Part shown: positions 42,234 to 51,600 of the stretch, in pieces
How positions within the stretch are numbered: position 1 is the first letter of the stretch
How the letters are laid out: every line of letters starts with the position of its first letter
Source of the DNA: Niastella caeni
GTDB lineage: Bacteria; Bacteroidota; Bacteroidia; Chitinophagales; Chitinophagaceae
Assembly (NCBI RefSeq): GCF_004834005.1
Contig: NZ_STFF01000010.1
Span: 124,001 to 188,000 of the forward strand
DNA: 64,000 nt
Reading direction: 5' to 3'
Translations under genes and position numbers: made by a program
Notes under the pieces: model-generated
Seen by the model: only the letters and a program-made list of their open reading frames with translations
What the model was told of the DNA's origin: nothing
Databases searched by the model: none

Positions 42234-42788
42234 ATGGAAATTATTCAAAGTATTCAAGATAGAATTTATGAAATAAGGGGCGAAAGAGTGATGCTTGACA
42301 GGGATCTGGCTGCCCTTTACGATGTAGAAACAAGAATATTTAACCAGTCTGTAAAGCGGAATGGAAAGCGTTTCCCTGCCGATTTTATGTTTCAACTAAC
42401 AAGAGACGAGTGGGAAAGTGTAAGATTGCAGATGGAGAGTTCACAGAAAAGTATGTCATCACAAATTGTGATGACATACCCAAGTAGGCGCCCCAATAGT
42501 GCGTTGCCCTATGCTTTTACTGAACAGGGCGTTGCTATGCTAAGCGGCATACTAAATAGTGATCGGGCAATAAACATGAACATTGCTATCATGAGAGCTT
42601 TTATTCAAATAAGGCGGGTTGTCTATAAGGAAAACGACCTGGTAGAACAATTAAAACAAATTAAAGAGCGCTTAGGCGAACATGATGTCCAACTCAACCA
42701 AATTTATGATGCCCTGGAAAACTTGCTGGATGAAAAAGCGGAACAAAGGAAATGGGAAGATAGGGATAGAATAGGATTTAAAAGGTAG
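42234..42788 (+). CDS. ORF6N-domain DNA-binding protein
   Basis: I take the ATG at 42234, giving 184 residues starting MEIIQSIQDRIYEIRGERVM. Residues 5-85 are an ORF6N domain: MLDRDLAALYDVETRIFNQS, VKRNGKRFPADFMFQLT. This is followed by the conserved YAFTEQGVAMLSGIL and a coiled end (LVEQLKQIKERLGEHDVQLN). ORF6N proteins are phage-derived DNA-binding proteins common in Bacteroidota accessory regions. Located right after the integrase relic, it is probably left over from an older element. Confidence 0.88.
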   Translation: MEIIQSIQDRIYEIRGERVMLDRDLAALYDVETRIFNQSVKRNGKRFPADFMFQLTRDEWESVRLQMESSQKSMSSQIVMTYPSRRPNSALPYAFTEQGVAMLSGILNSDRAINMNIAIMRAFIQIRRVVYKENDLVEQLKQIKERLGEHDVQLNQIYDALENLLDEKAEQRKWEDRDRIGFKR

Positions 42789-42841
42789 AGTTGTACCATT
42801 GTTTATTAATTAACTTAAAAGTGATTTTAATTAGGGGTTAC

Positions 42842-43432
42842 ATGAACAGAATGTGGGACTATATTAGTAAATCTATTGGAAAATTCAGACAAGATGCTTT
42901 GTCAAAATTTATTTATGATATAGGTAAATATGTAGGAGCAGGGTTGCTCACTTTATTTTTGGCAAAGATTATTCCAGCCGATACATCTTTTAGCAGCATT
43001 ATTAACAAGAGTATAAGTTTGACCGTAATTAATTTTACGCTTTTACTAATAATTTCTATAGTGTTTACCTTATTATCTACCCGCTTTTATTTGCGGAAAA
43101 AGTTTAAAAAATTACAGGAAGATACTTATACAGATGAATTAACTGGGTTGCTTAATGAAAAAGCATTTAAAGATCTTATGCCCAAAACCATTGAAATATG
43201 CCGAAAACAAAACATTAAATTATCACTTATTATTATTGATATTGATGATTTCAAGCTGTTTAATAAACAATATAATTATCAAATTGCTAATAAAGTTTTA
43301 TCAAAAGTTGGTACTCTATTGAAGTCAGATAGCAGGGCTACAGACATTACATTTAGACAATTCTTCAAGGGAGATTCTTTCAAAAAGCACGGATTGGGCC
43401 ACTTCCCAAAACAAAAAAATGTCAAAACGTAA
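42842..43432 (+). CDS. Truncated or divergent membrane GGDEF-like protein
   Basis: From the ATG at 42842 (after AGGGGTTAC) the product is 196 residues. Two membrane segments lie near 28-45 and 57-79 (LTVINFTLLLIISIVFTLLS). The next part is the first half of a GGDEF domain: TYTDELTGLLNEKAFKDLMP, LSLIIIDIDDFKLFNKQYNY, and NKVLSKVGTLLKSD. The signature loop reads FFKGDSF instead of GGDEF, and the protein ends 16 residues later, so the second half of the fold is missing. A terminator follows immediately. It is either a broken cyclase or a repurposed fragment. Confidence 0.65.
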   Translation: MNRMWDYISKSIGKFRQDALSKFIYDIGKYVGAGLLTLFLAKIIPADTSFSSIINKSISLTVINFTLLLIISIVFTLLSTRFYLRKKFKKLQEDTYTDELTGLLNEKAFKDLMPKTIEICRKQNIKLSLIIIDIDDFKLFNKQYNYQIANKVLSKVGTLLKSDSRATDITFRQFFKGDSFKKHGLGHFPKQKNVKT

Positions 43433-43437
43433 TAAAA

Positions 43438-43467
43438 CCTGCAAAATCAATGATTTGCAGGCTTTTT
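43438..43467 (+). terminator. Intrinsic terminator after the GGDEF-like gene
   Basis: CCTGCAAA pairs with TTTGCAGG and is followed by CTTTTT. It may serve both the GGDEF-like gene and the convergent VOC gene. Confidence 0.7.
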
Positions 43468-43489
43468 GCTTTAATTGGTACGCTAATGC

Positions 43490-43909
43490 TTATCTGCTAT
43501 TCAACTTTCCGTCAAACTTTTTGATAGCTTCTGCCGTAATTGGCGTAAAGAAATTAACAAGGTTTCCATCCGGGTCACGGAATAAAAACGACCTGTTTCC
43601 CCAGGGCATTGTTGTAGGTTTCTGCACAATGCATTGCTGAAGAAAATCAGCCAGCCTTTTGTAATCGTTATCTACATCTTTAGTGATAAATTCTATTATG
43701 GCTGTTCGATTCTGTGCGGCTTTTGCAACCTCGTCACCTCCAAATAGCTGTAACGTTCTGGTACTCCCAATTGCCAAAGTGGCCCATTGGGTTTGCAGTT
43801 CGGCAAAATCATCGGTGTATTGTATTGCAGATATACCAGTAATATGATTGTAAAATTCAACCAGTTTTTTTACATCGGCCGTAATAATTCTAACTGACAT
43901 CAGGTTCAT
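43490..43909 (-). CDS. VOC/glyoxalase-superfamily protein
   Basis: I choose the ATG at 43909 (MNLMSVRIIT), giving 139 residues; the ATG at 43936 is possible. It shows the paired beta-alpha-beta-beta-beta modules of the vicinal-oxygen-chelate fold: RIITADVKKLVEFYNHITGI at 6-25, LQTQWATLAIGSTRTLQLFG, and the C-terminal NRSFLFRDPDGNLVNFFTPI. The family includes glyoxalase I and antibiotic-binding proteins; the metal ligands are not all clear. It lies 57 bp downstream of a WYL-type regulator gene on the same strand and is probably controlled by it. Confidence 0.85.
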   Translation of the reverse strand: MNLMSVRIITADVKKLVEFYNHITGISAIQYTDDFAELQTQWATLAIGSTRTLQLFGGDEVAKAAQNRTAIIEFITKDVDNDYKRLADFLQQCIVQKPTTMPWGNRSFLFRDPDGNLVNFFTPITAEAIKKFDGKLNSR

Positions 43910-43966
43910 AATACTGTTTTTTAATGGGTAATACATGTTCTTTGTTGCAGCAAAGATGAAACAGGC

Positions 43967-44698
43967 TTATGACAAGGGTGTGTCAGGGGTGGTGAATTTT
44001 TTTTCTTTTTCACGTAAATATTCCTGAAGAGTCATTTTGTGCGGTTGAAAATTCAATTCAGTCAATTCAAGTTTTAGGATGTTGCTAAGTTTGAACATCC
44101 TAAACTCATTTCTTAATCTACAATAGGCAATTAGCGCCCAACTTTCCTCAATACAATAATACAAGGCAAATGGCTCAACAAACCTTACTGTTTTTTCTTT
44201 TTTACCTATTGAATGATAATGAATATTGAGAACCTTAAATTCGGTAAGGGCATGTTGGATTAGTGTAAGCAAATCGCTTTTTTGTGTTCTTAACAATAAG
44301 GGGCTAACAGCAATCCTGTTTGCTAAAAATTCTACTTTTTCTTTTGTAGAAAATTGCAATACTGCTTTTATTTTGTTCAAAGCAGATAGCAATTCTCCTG
44401 TAAATGAACGGTCGGTATTCGATAATAAAAGTTGTTCAGCTGTAATTAGCGCGTTTGCTTCGCTCGCGGTAAACATTACAGGCGGCATTTTATATCCCTC
44501 CATTAGCGAATACCCTTTACCATCTATTGTTAAAACAGGTATGCCTGCATCTTCAAGAGCTTTAATGTCTCTGTAAATTGTTCTGATGCTTACGTTGAAT
44601 TTTTTGGATAGCTGAGTGGCGGTCAAAAGACTTTTTGTTTGCAATTGTGTAGCTATTGCAACCAGTCTTGAGATTCGCTTTAAGTCGTTGTCGTTCAT
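43967..44698 (-). CDS. YafY/DeoR-like regulator with WYL domain
   Basis: A 243-residue protein. An N-terminal HTH (LLTATQLSKKFNVSIRTIYR, DIKALEDAGIPVLTIDGKGY; residues 24-65) is followed by the linker MPPVMFTASEANAL and a WYL domain near 135-215 (VLNIHYHSIGKKEKTVRFVE, ALYYCIEESWALIAYCRLRN). It lacks the classic W-Y-L tripeptide but keeps the fold pattern. It likely binds a small ligand and regulates itself and the adjacent VOC gene. The pair is a common chromosomal unit and need not belong to the mobile region. Confidence 0.87.
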   Translation of the reverse strand: MNDNDLKRISRLVAIATQLQTKSLLTATQLSKKFNVSIRTIYRDIKALEDAGIPVLTIDGKGYSLMEGYKMPPVMFTASEANALITAEQLLLSNTDRSFTGELLSALNKIKAVLQFSTKEKVEFLANRIAVSPLLLRTQKSDLLTLIQHALTEFKVLNIHYHSIGKKEKTVRFVEPFALYYCIEESWALIAYCRLRNEFRMFKLSNILKLELTELNFQPHKMTLQEYLREKEKKFTTPDTPLS

Positions 44699-44954
44699 TT
44701 TTGTTAATATGGTTCGCCGGCGGAATTTGCAGACGTATAGGTGTTCATTGAACCCCGGCTCTGAATCAATGCTGATATAAAGTTAATAAAGATGATATTT
44801 ATTTCTATTGCTCTATGCTTTTCATCTGTCAAAACAGCCGTTTTTTGGCCATCTTCTGCAAGTTTAAAATGGTAATTGAAGCTGAACTTTCTTTGTGCCC
44901 GGTGTTTAATGACGTAAGGATTGGCGGGCAGGTGGTTTTAGAACCGGCTTTTCC

Positions 44955-45215
44955 ATATGCCGCATTTATGACTAACTATGCCGCATCTATAACTAACATT
45001 GGAGCAATCTGACTAAACACCGGAGCAATCTTTTAAAAATGGAGCAACCTGACTAAACATTGGCGCAACCTTATAAAACTTTGGAGCAACCCTATACAAC
45101 ATTGACCAATAAGTGCATAACTTTCGTGTAAAGTTCTGTACTTACATGCACAAGTTACATACTTATGTTGAATAGTTATGAACTGATGCTCCATTGTTAG
45201 TCATAGATGATCTAT
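44955..45215. repeat. Mirrored array 2 of degenerate 21-nt units
   Basis: Left arm: GCA of the unit (G)GAGCAA(T/C)CT recurs at 44962, 44983, 45004, 45025, (19-nt step) 45044, 45065 and 45086, with ACTAA(C/A)(A/T) at the unit end. Right arm: the inverse motif AGTTA(C)(A/T) recurs at 45133, 45154, 45175 and 45196, again 21 nt apart. Read inward, both arms spell a seven-residue pattern with AASITNI / GASVHNY, different from array 1 but of the same length. Stop codons interrupt it, so it is not a present gene. Confidence 0.75.
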
Positions 45216-45399
45216 ATAGAATGATCGATACAAAATAATACGTAATTGATCTATGTTAATGAACGAGGGTTAATTCATATTTAGCAAGGATAATTGCATA
45301 AATACGTATTGGAAGTAAGCACCATTCCGCTTTTACAGCGATGTAAGTAGCTAAACTGCACTTCGATACCAGGATATCACACGGGGAAACAAAATAGCT

Positions 45400-45575
45400 G
45401 GAATGCGATTATCATTGTCCGGAATGCAAGGCACACAGGTGCGAAAACAACATCTCAACTGGCTAAACCCAAAAGCAATCAAACGATGGTCATTGCAATC
45501 CAAACAATAGCCCCTGCATTCCGAACAATGCCTCTTGCAATTCAACAAAGAGGTTATGGCAATGAATGACCAGGT
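45400..45575. repeat. Mirrored array 3 of degenerate 21-nt units
   Basis: Left arm: GGAATGC at 45400 and 45421. Right arm: TGCAAT/TGCATT-type motifs start at 45494, 45515, 45536 and 45557 at exact 21-nt steps, with the unit end (C/A)AACAAT. Read inward, the arms give AIIIVRN and IARGIVR / AGAIVW patterns. It is shorter and more worn than arrays 1 and 2 but has the same unit length and flip. Confidence 0.6.
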
Positions 45576-45819
45576 TTCGTAAACCAACAAAAAGGAAACC
45601 CCGGTTAATTATCAGGAAATATCATGTAACACCATGGCTGGCTGCCTGTAAAAATAATAACGATCCTAAACAGACTGCAAACAGCTGAAAGAACAGGCTC
45701 GCCCCCAGGTATTTGACTTGCTCCGATGTATAACAAAGTAAGGTAACCAGTCAAAATGGGATCCAGGAATTTGACTTGATCCCGGAACCTCCATCAGGCA
45801 TCTGCGTTTTTTTATAAAA

Positions 45820-45880
45820 AACCGGGTGAAAAGAAGATTACTTTTAACATTTACCGAAGAATTAGGCAATATTTATTACC
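45820..45880 (+). pseudogene. Second integrase relic, small fragment
   Basis: AAAAACCGGGTGAAAAGAAG at 45826-45845, followed by ACCGAAGAATTAGGCAATAT, resembles the intact integrase at 21230-21315 with deletions. Only about 60 bp remain. It follows array 3, as the larger relic follows array 1. Confidence 0.5.
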
Positions 45881-45953
45881 ACGAAAACCATCCGGGAAAT
45901 ATTAAACAGTTAAATTCGCCCCACCCTAAAAAAATCAGGTTTTATTTTAAGTT

Positions 45954-46379
45954 ATGTTTTTAAAAGCACTTACTGTAGCCGGCCTTGCCACTTTTGAGAT
46001 CTATGCAGCCATCCCTGCCGGATTTGCCTTTGGATTATCGCCATGGACAATTTTTTTTGCAAGCATTACCGGTGGTTTAATTGGAACTTTTGTCGCGGCT
46101 TTTTTAGGCGATAAAATCAGGGCGTTTTTTCACAAAAAAAAGCCTACTAAAGACGTTGCTGAAAAAAAGCACCCTATGATGCTTCGTTTGTGGAACAAGT
46201 ATGGCATAATTGGATTAGGGTTTTTAGGAACAATGTCGGTTGGTGCACCAATAAGCCTGGCTGTAGGTATAGGGTTAAACGCAAATATTAAAAAATTGGT
46301 CACCTGGTGCTGTATTGGTGTTATTACTCGCTGTATTGTATTCACAATAGTTGGATGGTACGGATTAAAATTGCTTTAA
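45954..46379 (+). CDS. Small multidrug-export-type membrane protein
   Basis: A 141-residue integral membrane protein with about four membrane segments: VAGLATFEIYAAIPAGFAFG, SITGGLIGTFVAAFLG, the loop with KKKPTKDVAEKKH, YGIIGLGFLGTMSVGAPISL and a last segment IGVITRCIVFTIVGWYGL. The E-x-x-A-A-I-P turn and layout resemble the PF06695 small multidrug export family, whose substrates are not well known. The gene stands alone and is followed by a terminator. Confidence 0.7.
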   Translation: MFLKALTVAGLATFEIYAAIPAGFAFGLSPWTIFFASITGGLIGTFVAAFLGDKIRAFFHKKKPTKDVAEKKHPMMLRLWNKYGIIGLGFLGTMSVGAPISLAVGIGLNANIKKLVTWCCIGVITRCIVFTIVGWYGLKLL

Positions 46380-46389
46380 TGCTATACCG

Positions 46390-46428
46390 AAAATTGCTTT
46401 TCAGTAAGGACTTGCTAAAGCAATTTTT
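46390..46428 (+). terminator. Intrinsic terminator after the exporter gene
   Basis: AAAATTGCTTT pairs with AAAGCAATTTT around a 16-nt loop and is followed by T. Confidence 0.7.
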
Positions 46429-46464
46429 ATCATACATTTTACTATAAACCCCACTTTATAATTC

Positions 46465-46471
46465 TACTTTG
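46465..46471 (+). promoter_or_regulatory. Possible -7 element before the beta-barrel gene
   Basis: TACTTTG, 17 bp before the ATG at 46488, resembles the Bacteroidota -7 box; no clear -33 element is seen. Confidence 0.25.
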
Positions 46472-46487
46472 TCAACAACTCCTAACT

Positions 46488-47162
46488 ATGAAATCAAAAG
46501 TTTTTGTTCTTGTCCTTGTATTAGCAATGGTATTTTCATCAATCTCAAAAGCACAGGTTTCTTATGGAATCAGAGCTGGCATAAGTCTGCAAGATCTCAA
46601 CAGCAAATGGCCCAGGGGAGATGATATGGACTATGATCTTAAAACCGGCTTCCATGTTGGCGCCACCGCAGAAATGCATATAACATCAGATCTCTATATT
46701 CAACCAGGCGTATTGTTTAGTACAAAAGGAGCCATACTGGAGAATCATTTTCACGCTAAGGAAATAAAAATAAGCATCTCGTACATTGAACTTCCTGTTA
46801 ACTTTTTATATAAGCCAGCGTTCGGGCCTGGTAAATTATTAATGGGGATTGGTCCCTACCTTGCCGTGGCAATAGGTGGCCATGTAAAAAGGGATGATAA
46901 AGAGGGTAAAGTGAAAATTAAAAATGAAATAGCATATATGGAATGGAGTGACGCGCCGTATGATGCCAAATATTATGTGAAGCGTTTTGATTTTGGTGGT
47001 AATCTGTTGTTTGGGTATGAATTCACAAAGAAAATTACTGCTCAACTGAATGCGCAATTGGGATTGGCAAATATTGCTCCCAAAATGGACTCGGGTGGCG
47101 GCATTGACAAAACACAGGCTAAAAATGTCGGCTTTGGTCTTTCGGTTGGTTACCGCTTCTGA
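46488..47162 (+). CDS. Outer-membrane beta-barrel protein (PorT-like)
   Basis: A 224-residue exported protein. The signal peptide VFVLVLVLAMVFSSISKAQ ends in KAQ. The rest consists of alternating amphipathic strands with turns: VSYGIRAGISLQDLNS, KTGFHVGATAEMHITSDLYI, SYIELPVNFLYKPAFGPGKL, and a final VGFGLSVGYRF with the C-terminal Phe typical of barrel insertion. The pattern matches the outer-membrane beta-barrel family PF13568 common in Bacteroidota. The specific function is not known. Confidence 0.85.
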   Translation: MKSKVFVLVLVLAMVFSSISKAQVSYGIRAGISLQDLNSKWPRGDDMDYDLKTGFHVGATAEMHITSDLYIQPGVLFSTKGAILENHFHAKEIKISISYIELPVNFLYKPAFGPGKLLMGIGPYLAVAIGGHVKRDDKEGKVKIKNEIAYMEWSDAPYDAKYYVKRFDFGGNLLFGYEFTKKITAQLNAQLGLANIAPKMDSGGGIDKTQAKNVGFGLSVGYRF

Positions 47163-47247
47163 TTTTTCTCATATATTCCTTAATGTATCTTATCTTAGGT
47201 TCATCGGGTCTTTTGGAATTGCTTTTGCTCTTCATTAAACTCTTATT

Positions 47248-47838
47248 ATGAAAGCACGTATGCTGATCTTTTTATGGGGATCATTGGTTTATACCGGATG
47301 TGCAGGGCACAAAGAAGCCGGCTCCCTATGGAATGCGCAGCCATCCAACACTGATAAAATAAGGACCGATGGAATGTACAATACGCTCGATACAACCTTA
47401 ATGCCTAATGGCAAAAGGGCGAGTGATTATACTACTACCATTTCATTTATTGTATTTAAAAAAGATCAACGTATATACAGAGACAATGGAGGGAATATTG
47501 ATTCACTTCCTTTTACATGCGAATACTACAAGCAATCTAACAGAAAGGCCCGGGGGCAATATGAAATAAAGGGCGATTCCATTATCGCTTATTTGCCGGC
47601 CACTTTTATAGTATGGGGAATGCGATTCAAAACATATAATGCCTGGTTTAAGGGATATATTAAGAACAGAGATACAATAACCGGCTGGCATGTTGTTCCT
47701 CCTTATCCAAAAAAAATTGGAAAATGGTCATTGAAACTCGAAAACAATCAGGTCACATTCACACCCCATACCATTTATTTTATTAAAACGGATGCTGTGA
47801 GTTGTCTCGGAACTGATTCTTTAGATATTCAAAAATAA
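47248..47838 (+). CDS. Hypothetical lipoprotein
   Basis: A 196-residue protein with a lipoprotein signal (MLIFLWGSLVYTGCAGH; Cys18 would be lipidated). The mature part has strand-like segments such as SFIVFKKDQRIYRDNGG and GQYEIKGDSIIAYLPATFIV, suggesting a small beta fold. No family is recognised. It follows the barrel gene by 85 bp and ends before a strong terminator, so the two may be one transcript. Confidence 0.65.
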   Translation: MKARMLIFLWGSLVYTGCAGHKEAGSLWNAQPSNTDKIRTDGMYNTLDTTLMPNGKRASDYTTTISFIVFKKDQRIYRDNGGNIDSLPFTCEYYKQSNRKARGQYEIKGDSIIAYLPATFIVWGMRFKTYNAWFKGYIKNRDTITGWHVVPPYPKKIGKWSLKLENNQVTFTPHTIYFIKTDAVSCLGTDSLDIQK

Positions 47839-47855
47839 GATCAATAACAAGTTGC

Positions 47856-47897
47856 AATAGCGGACAGTATACCTAACATACTGCCCGCTATTTTTTT
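47856..47897 (+). terminator. Intrinsic terminator after the lipoprotein gene
   Basis: AATAGCGG/CCGCTATT and CAGTAT/ATACTG stack into a long stem with one mismatch (A-C), followed by seven T. Confidence 0.85.
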
Positions 47898-48012
47898 GCC
47901 AGGAATGCAGAAGGTATTTTTATAATATTTGAATTTCATATTTAAATCATGTTTGTTGCTGTCTACTTTATAATTTAAAGTTGTACCTTAACCTGCATGC
48001 TTGCCCGCCGTC

Positions 48013-48028
48013 CCCCGACTCGTCGGGG
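48013..48028. repeat. Small GC-rich palindrome
   Basis: CCCCGACTCGTCGGGG, a perfect palindrome within a G+C-rich patch (48001-48075). It looks like a REP-type intergenic hairpin; similar short hairpins occur inside the fecR gene. Confidence 0.6.
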
Positions 48029-48122
48029 TCGTTGAAGCATTAGCTGAGGCGCACCATTTAGCGAAGGTGGGTGTCTTGCGTCTTAAACTTAAACCTTATA
48101 CAATAAACCTTAAACTAACGCT

Positions 48123-48587
48123 ATGAAGTATTCGCTATTCCTTCTCCTTTTGTTATTTTCTTTTCTCTTCCATTCACAAGCTCAAACAATTCCTTACGGT
48201 CAATGCGGTTTACAATACACCTACGATGCCGCAGGAAATGTGCTCAGCAGGGATTATATCTGCAACAATACACCACCCGGCGGAAGAATGGGCATTATTG
48301 CCAACACCAACGGCGCTACGGAAAAAGAACAGGATCAAAAAATAGTTGTACAGCAGGTAGAAGCATTGTACCCAAACCCTACAACAGGCCGCTTTAATGT
48401 TACCTTTTTACAGGCGCTGGATAACGCCGTAATACGCATTGTTGATATTAATGGTAGAACTTACAGGCAATTTAAGGCCAGCGGCACGCAAATTCAGTGC
48501 GATATTAGCAGGCTGCCGGCTGGTATGTACTCCATCGAGATCATCGATAAAAGCACTGTTATTTCAAAAAAAGTTATTAAGCAGTAA
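48123..48587 (+). CDS. Small T9SS-secreted protein with RHS-like motif
   Basis: A 154-residue protein. A signal peptide (YSLFLLLLLFSFLFHSQAQ) is followed by QCGLQYTYDAAGNVLSRDYI, a single YD/RHS-type peptide, then a linker and a type IX secretion sorting domain (LYPNPTTGRFNVTF, IRIVDINGRTYRQF, LPAGMYSIEIIDKSTVISKK). The sorting domain targets it through the type IX system to the surface. It is placed 85 bp before the giant RHS gene, whose own end lacks this domain. It may be a processed partner or a piece split from a larger RHS protein. Confidence 0.8.
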   Translation: MKYSLFLLLLLFSFLFHSQAQTIPYGQCGLQYTYDAAGNVLSRDYICNNTPPGGRMGIIANTNGATEKEQDQKIVVQQVEALYPNPTTGRFNVTFLQALDNAVIRIVDINGRTYRQFKASGTQIQCDISRLPAGMYSIEIIDKSTVISKKVIKQ

Positions 48588-48671
48588 CTATGTTGCCCGT
48601 TGTGGTTCTACAATCCACAATCCACAAACTACTTCTCATCATTTAATACTTGCACTTTACCCCATTCCATT

Positions 48672-51600
48672 ATGAAAAAGGAATTATACCTCATCCTCAT
48701 CGTGGTATTCCACGTATTCATTGCCCATGCCCAACCCGACCAGAGTAAGCCTGTAGGGTCAATACATGGCCAGGCATCTGTTTCTCCCAATGGCGCTGCT
48801 TCCTATTCCATTCCCATACCCGCCCCTGTTGGTATTGCCGGTTTGCAGCCTGCCTTATCGTTAGTATATAGCTCCCAGGGAGGTGATGATCTGGCCGGAT
48901 GGGGCTGGAGCTTAAACGGCTTAAGCGCCATTACGCGCGGTAACCAGGCTAAATTTTACAATGGCAAAGTAGAACCGCTAAAGCTGAATGCCGACGATAA
49001 TTTTTACCTCGAAGGTCAACTGCTTATGCCGGTATCCGGTACAAATGGCGGCGATGGTACCCAATACAAAACACAAACAGAAAATTATTCAAAGGTCGAG
49101 TCATTTGGCGGAACAGCCGGCAATCCTTTATGGTGGCGTGTTACACAAAAAAATGGAAGCATAATTGAATATGGTAAAAATGAAGATGCTAAGTTGTCGC
49201 TGAGCGCTACTATCGGCTGGCTGGTATCGGCCATAACGGATGTAAATAATAACAAAATTAACTTTACGTATTCACAATACGACGCAGAAGTTGTTATATA
49301 TCAAATAACGTACGCAAGTACTATAATCAGGTTTTCCTATGTTACCAGGGCCAACCAGAATTTAGCTTTCATTAATGGCCGTAAACTCGTTAATTCAAGG
49401 CTGCTGTCTCAAATAAGCATACTGCAGAATAATGTTATACAGCAAAAACTGCAATTAACCTACGAAACACTTCTTCAGCGCAATTATCTTACGCGTGTAG
49501 ATCTATTTGGAACCGATAACACATCGGTAGTTACAAAATTCAACTATGGTCAGGTATCGTCGGAAGAGAATGCCGCAGTAATAACCGGAACTTACCCGGT
49601 TGTGGGAGGCTCCAATAACTGGACGCTTACACCGGGTGATTATAATGGTGATGGAAGATCTGATCTCGTCGTTGCCAACCTTCAATATAATGTTCAGGAT
49701 AACGAAATAAAAGATGTAACCTCTTCTTACTATAATCTCATTACAAACGTAGGGATGCCCGCCAGCTCTGGTGCTTTTCAACCGGCTAAGCACGAATTGC
49801 AGGCATCGTACAATACCAATACCTACTTAAAAGGAAACGATGAGAATCATCCTTTTGTTTACCTCAATACCGACCTCGATGGAGACGGCATTGATGATGC
49901 TGTAAGAGTTGGTAAGAACCTGCACCAATACCAGGATTCGAGGGGTGACTGGCACAACGACGGTATGTATTATATTGATAATTTCAGTATCGACAAATTC
50001 ACGCCTTCAGGTACATCCGTTACACGGTCAACAAGTACCATAAGCAATCCTGTCGACGTACAGGGCACTTACCGGTTTGTATTAAAAGATGCCAACTCAA
50101 GTATACAGGGCGATTTTGATGGCGATGGCAGTGTTGATATTATTAATGTGCTGGGCCGCCAGTATCAATCGGGCGAGAAAGTTGAAAAAATTTTGGGGAT
50201 CGTTTATCGCCGAACACCTATTTACGATTATGTATGGAAAGGTTTCTTTGTAAATAAATTAACCGGTGAAATAAATGCCGAAATATTAAATCTTGGCAGC
50301 CAGTTTAAAGATGCAAAAGCAATTTACCCTATAGATTTCGATGGCGATGGGAAACAGGAACTTTTGGTAGTTAAGGCTTCCAATGCTTTTGTGTTTACAA
50401 TAACCAGGCTGCCGGCCAGCTCAGGGTACTTATTTAACTGCACACAAATAGGCGTTACCCCCCTGATAAGTTCTATTGCCGGGAAAGTACTTCAGGTTGG
50501 CGATTTCAACGGAGATAAGAAAACGGATGTGTTGAGTGTATATAATAACAGCACATCGGTGAGAATGTTTTATAGTACCGGTACCGCTTTCGTAGAGGGT
50601 AACATAACGCTTCAAAGGGCGGTGAATTTCAGCAGTGCATGGCCCGACAGAATTGTTGCTGCTGATTATAACGGAGATGGATTGACAGACATTCTGCATG
50701 CATATGAATACCCTGTAACCATATCTACCGGGCCCGGTTCAACACAAACCAGTTACTACCCCCGGCAGGAAGTGTATTATATGAAGGGGCTCACATATAA
50801 TACTACATATACTTATAACACGGCAGAGATCTGTGAAAGCGAATGGGCCTGGTTCCAGAGCCAATATCCTGATGCTGTTATTGATTCCTATTCACCCGAT
50901 CTCGTGTGTGCCACTGGAGAATATGTTATGTACGTGAATTATAATTTTCAGCCTGTTGATAGTTATACTCCCCGCTACACCTTTAAAACATCTTACCTGT
51001 CGGGCATGATCAGCAATTTCAGGCAGCCGGTAGAAACAGGTGATTTTAATGGCGATGGAAAAACGGAGGTGATGCAATCGCTCAATGGTACCGGCTATGC
51101 TGTATTTTATTTTTCAGGACTTTTTAACGACAGGAACAGCAGCAGGCTTCAAACAGTTACCGACGGCTTCGGCAACATTACCACTTTTAACTACAACACG
51201 CTTGCAAACGGCGGCGCAACCCTGTACACCCGGTCGGCTAACTCAGAAAATAGTTATCCATTCAATACAGTAAGTCTGCCCATAACTGTTGTTTCAACCA
51301 TGTCGTCGCCAAATGGCATTGGAGGTACACAAACCAATGTGTACCAGTACCGCGATGCCATCGTTCACCGGGCCAAAGGATTACTGGGCTTTAAAGGCGT
51401 TACTGTTACCAATAGCACTTTTGATACAAAAGTTGAAAGCAATAATATATTAAATTCAACGCACAGCATATTGGTTCCGGCCAGCACAAAGTCGTGGCTC
51501 AATAATACATTGATGAGCGAAGTGTTAAAAACCTTTGCTATTACTACCATTAGTAATGGCAGCACAAGGTATTACCCGGTAAGCCGTTACAAATTCGAGG

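Larger units (their letters stand above)
44699..45953. other. Non-coding scar zone with arrays 2 and 3
   Basis: About 1.25 kb without an intact gene, holding the two mirrored arrays and the small integrase relic. Near 45704-45785 a block containing TTTGACTTG (CCAGGTATTTGACTTGCTCC and CCAGGAATTTGACTTGATCC) is duplicated with changes. Confidence 0.55.

Noticed and set aside
42234..42788. ORF6N gene as part of the live element
   Set aside because: It lies 4.8 kb outside the right attachment repeat, beyond an IS and next to an integrase relic, so it belongs to an older insertion.
44815..45012. A 65-residue open frame at the start of array 2
   Set aside because: It runs into the 21-nt units and ends in them; no start signal or homologous domain is visible.
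45704..45785. TTTGACTTG duplication as a promoter or integron site
   Set aside because: Only two imperfect copies exist, with no nearby gene start or integron integrase.
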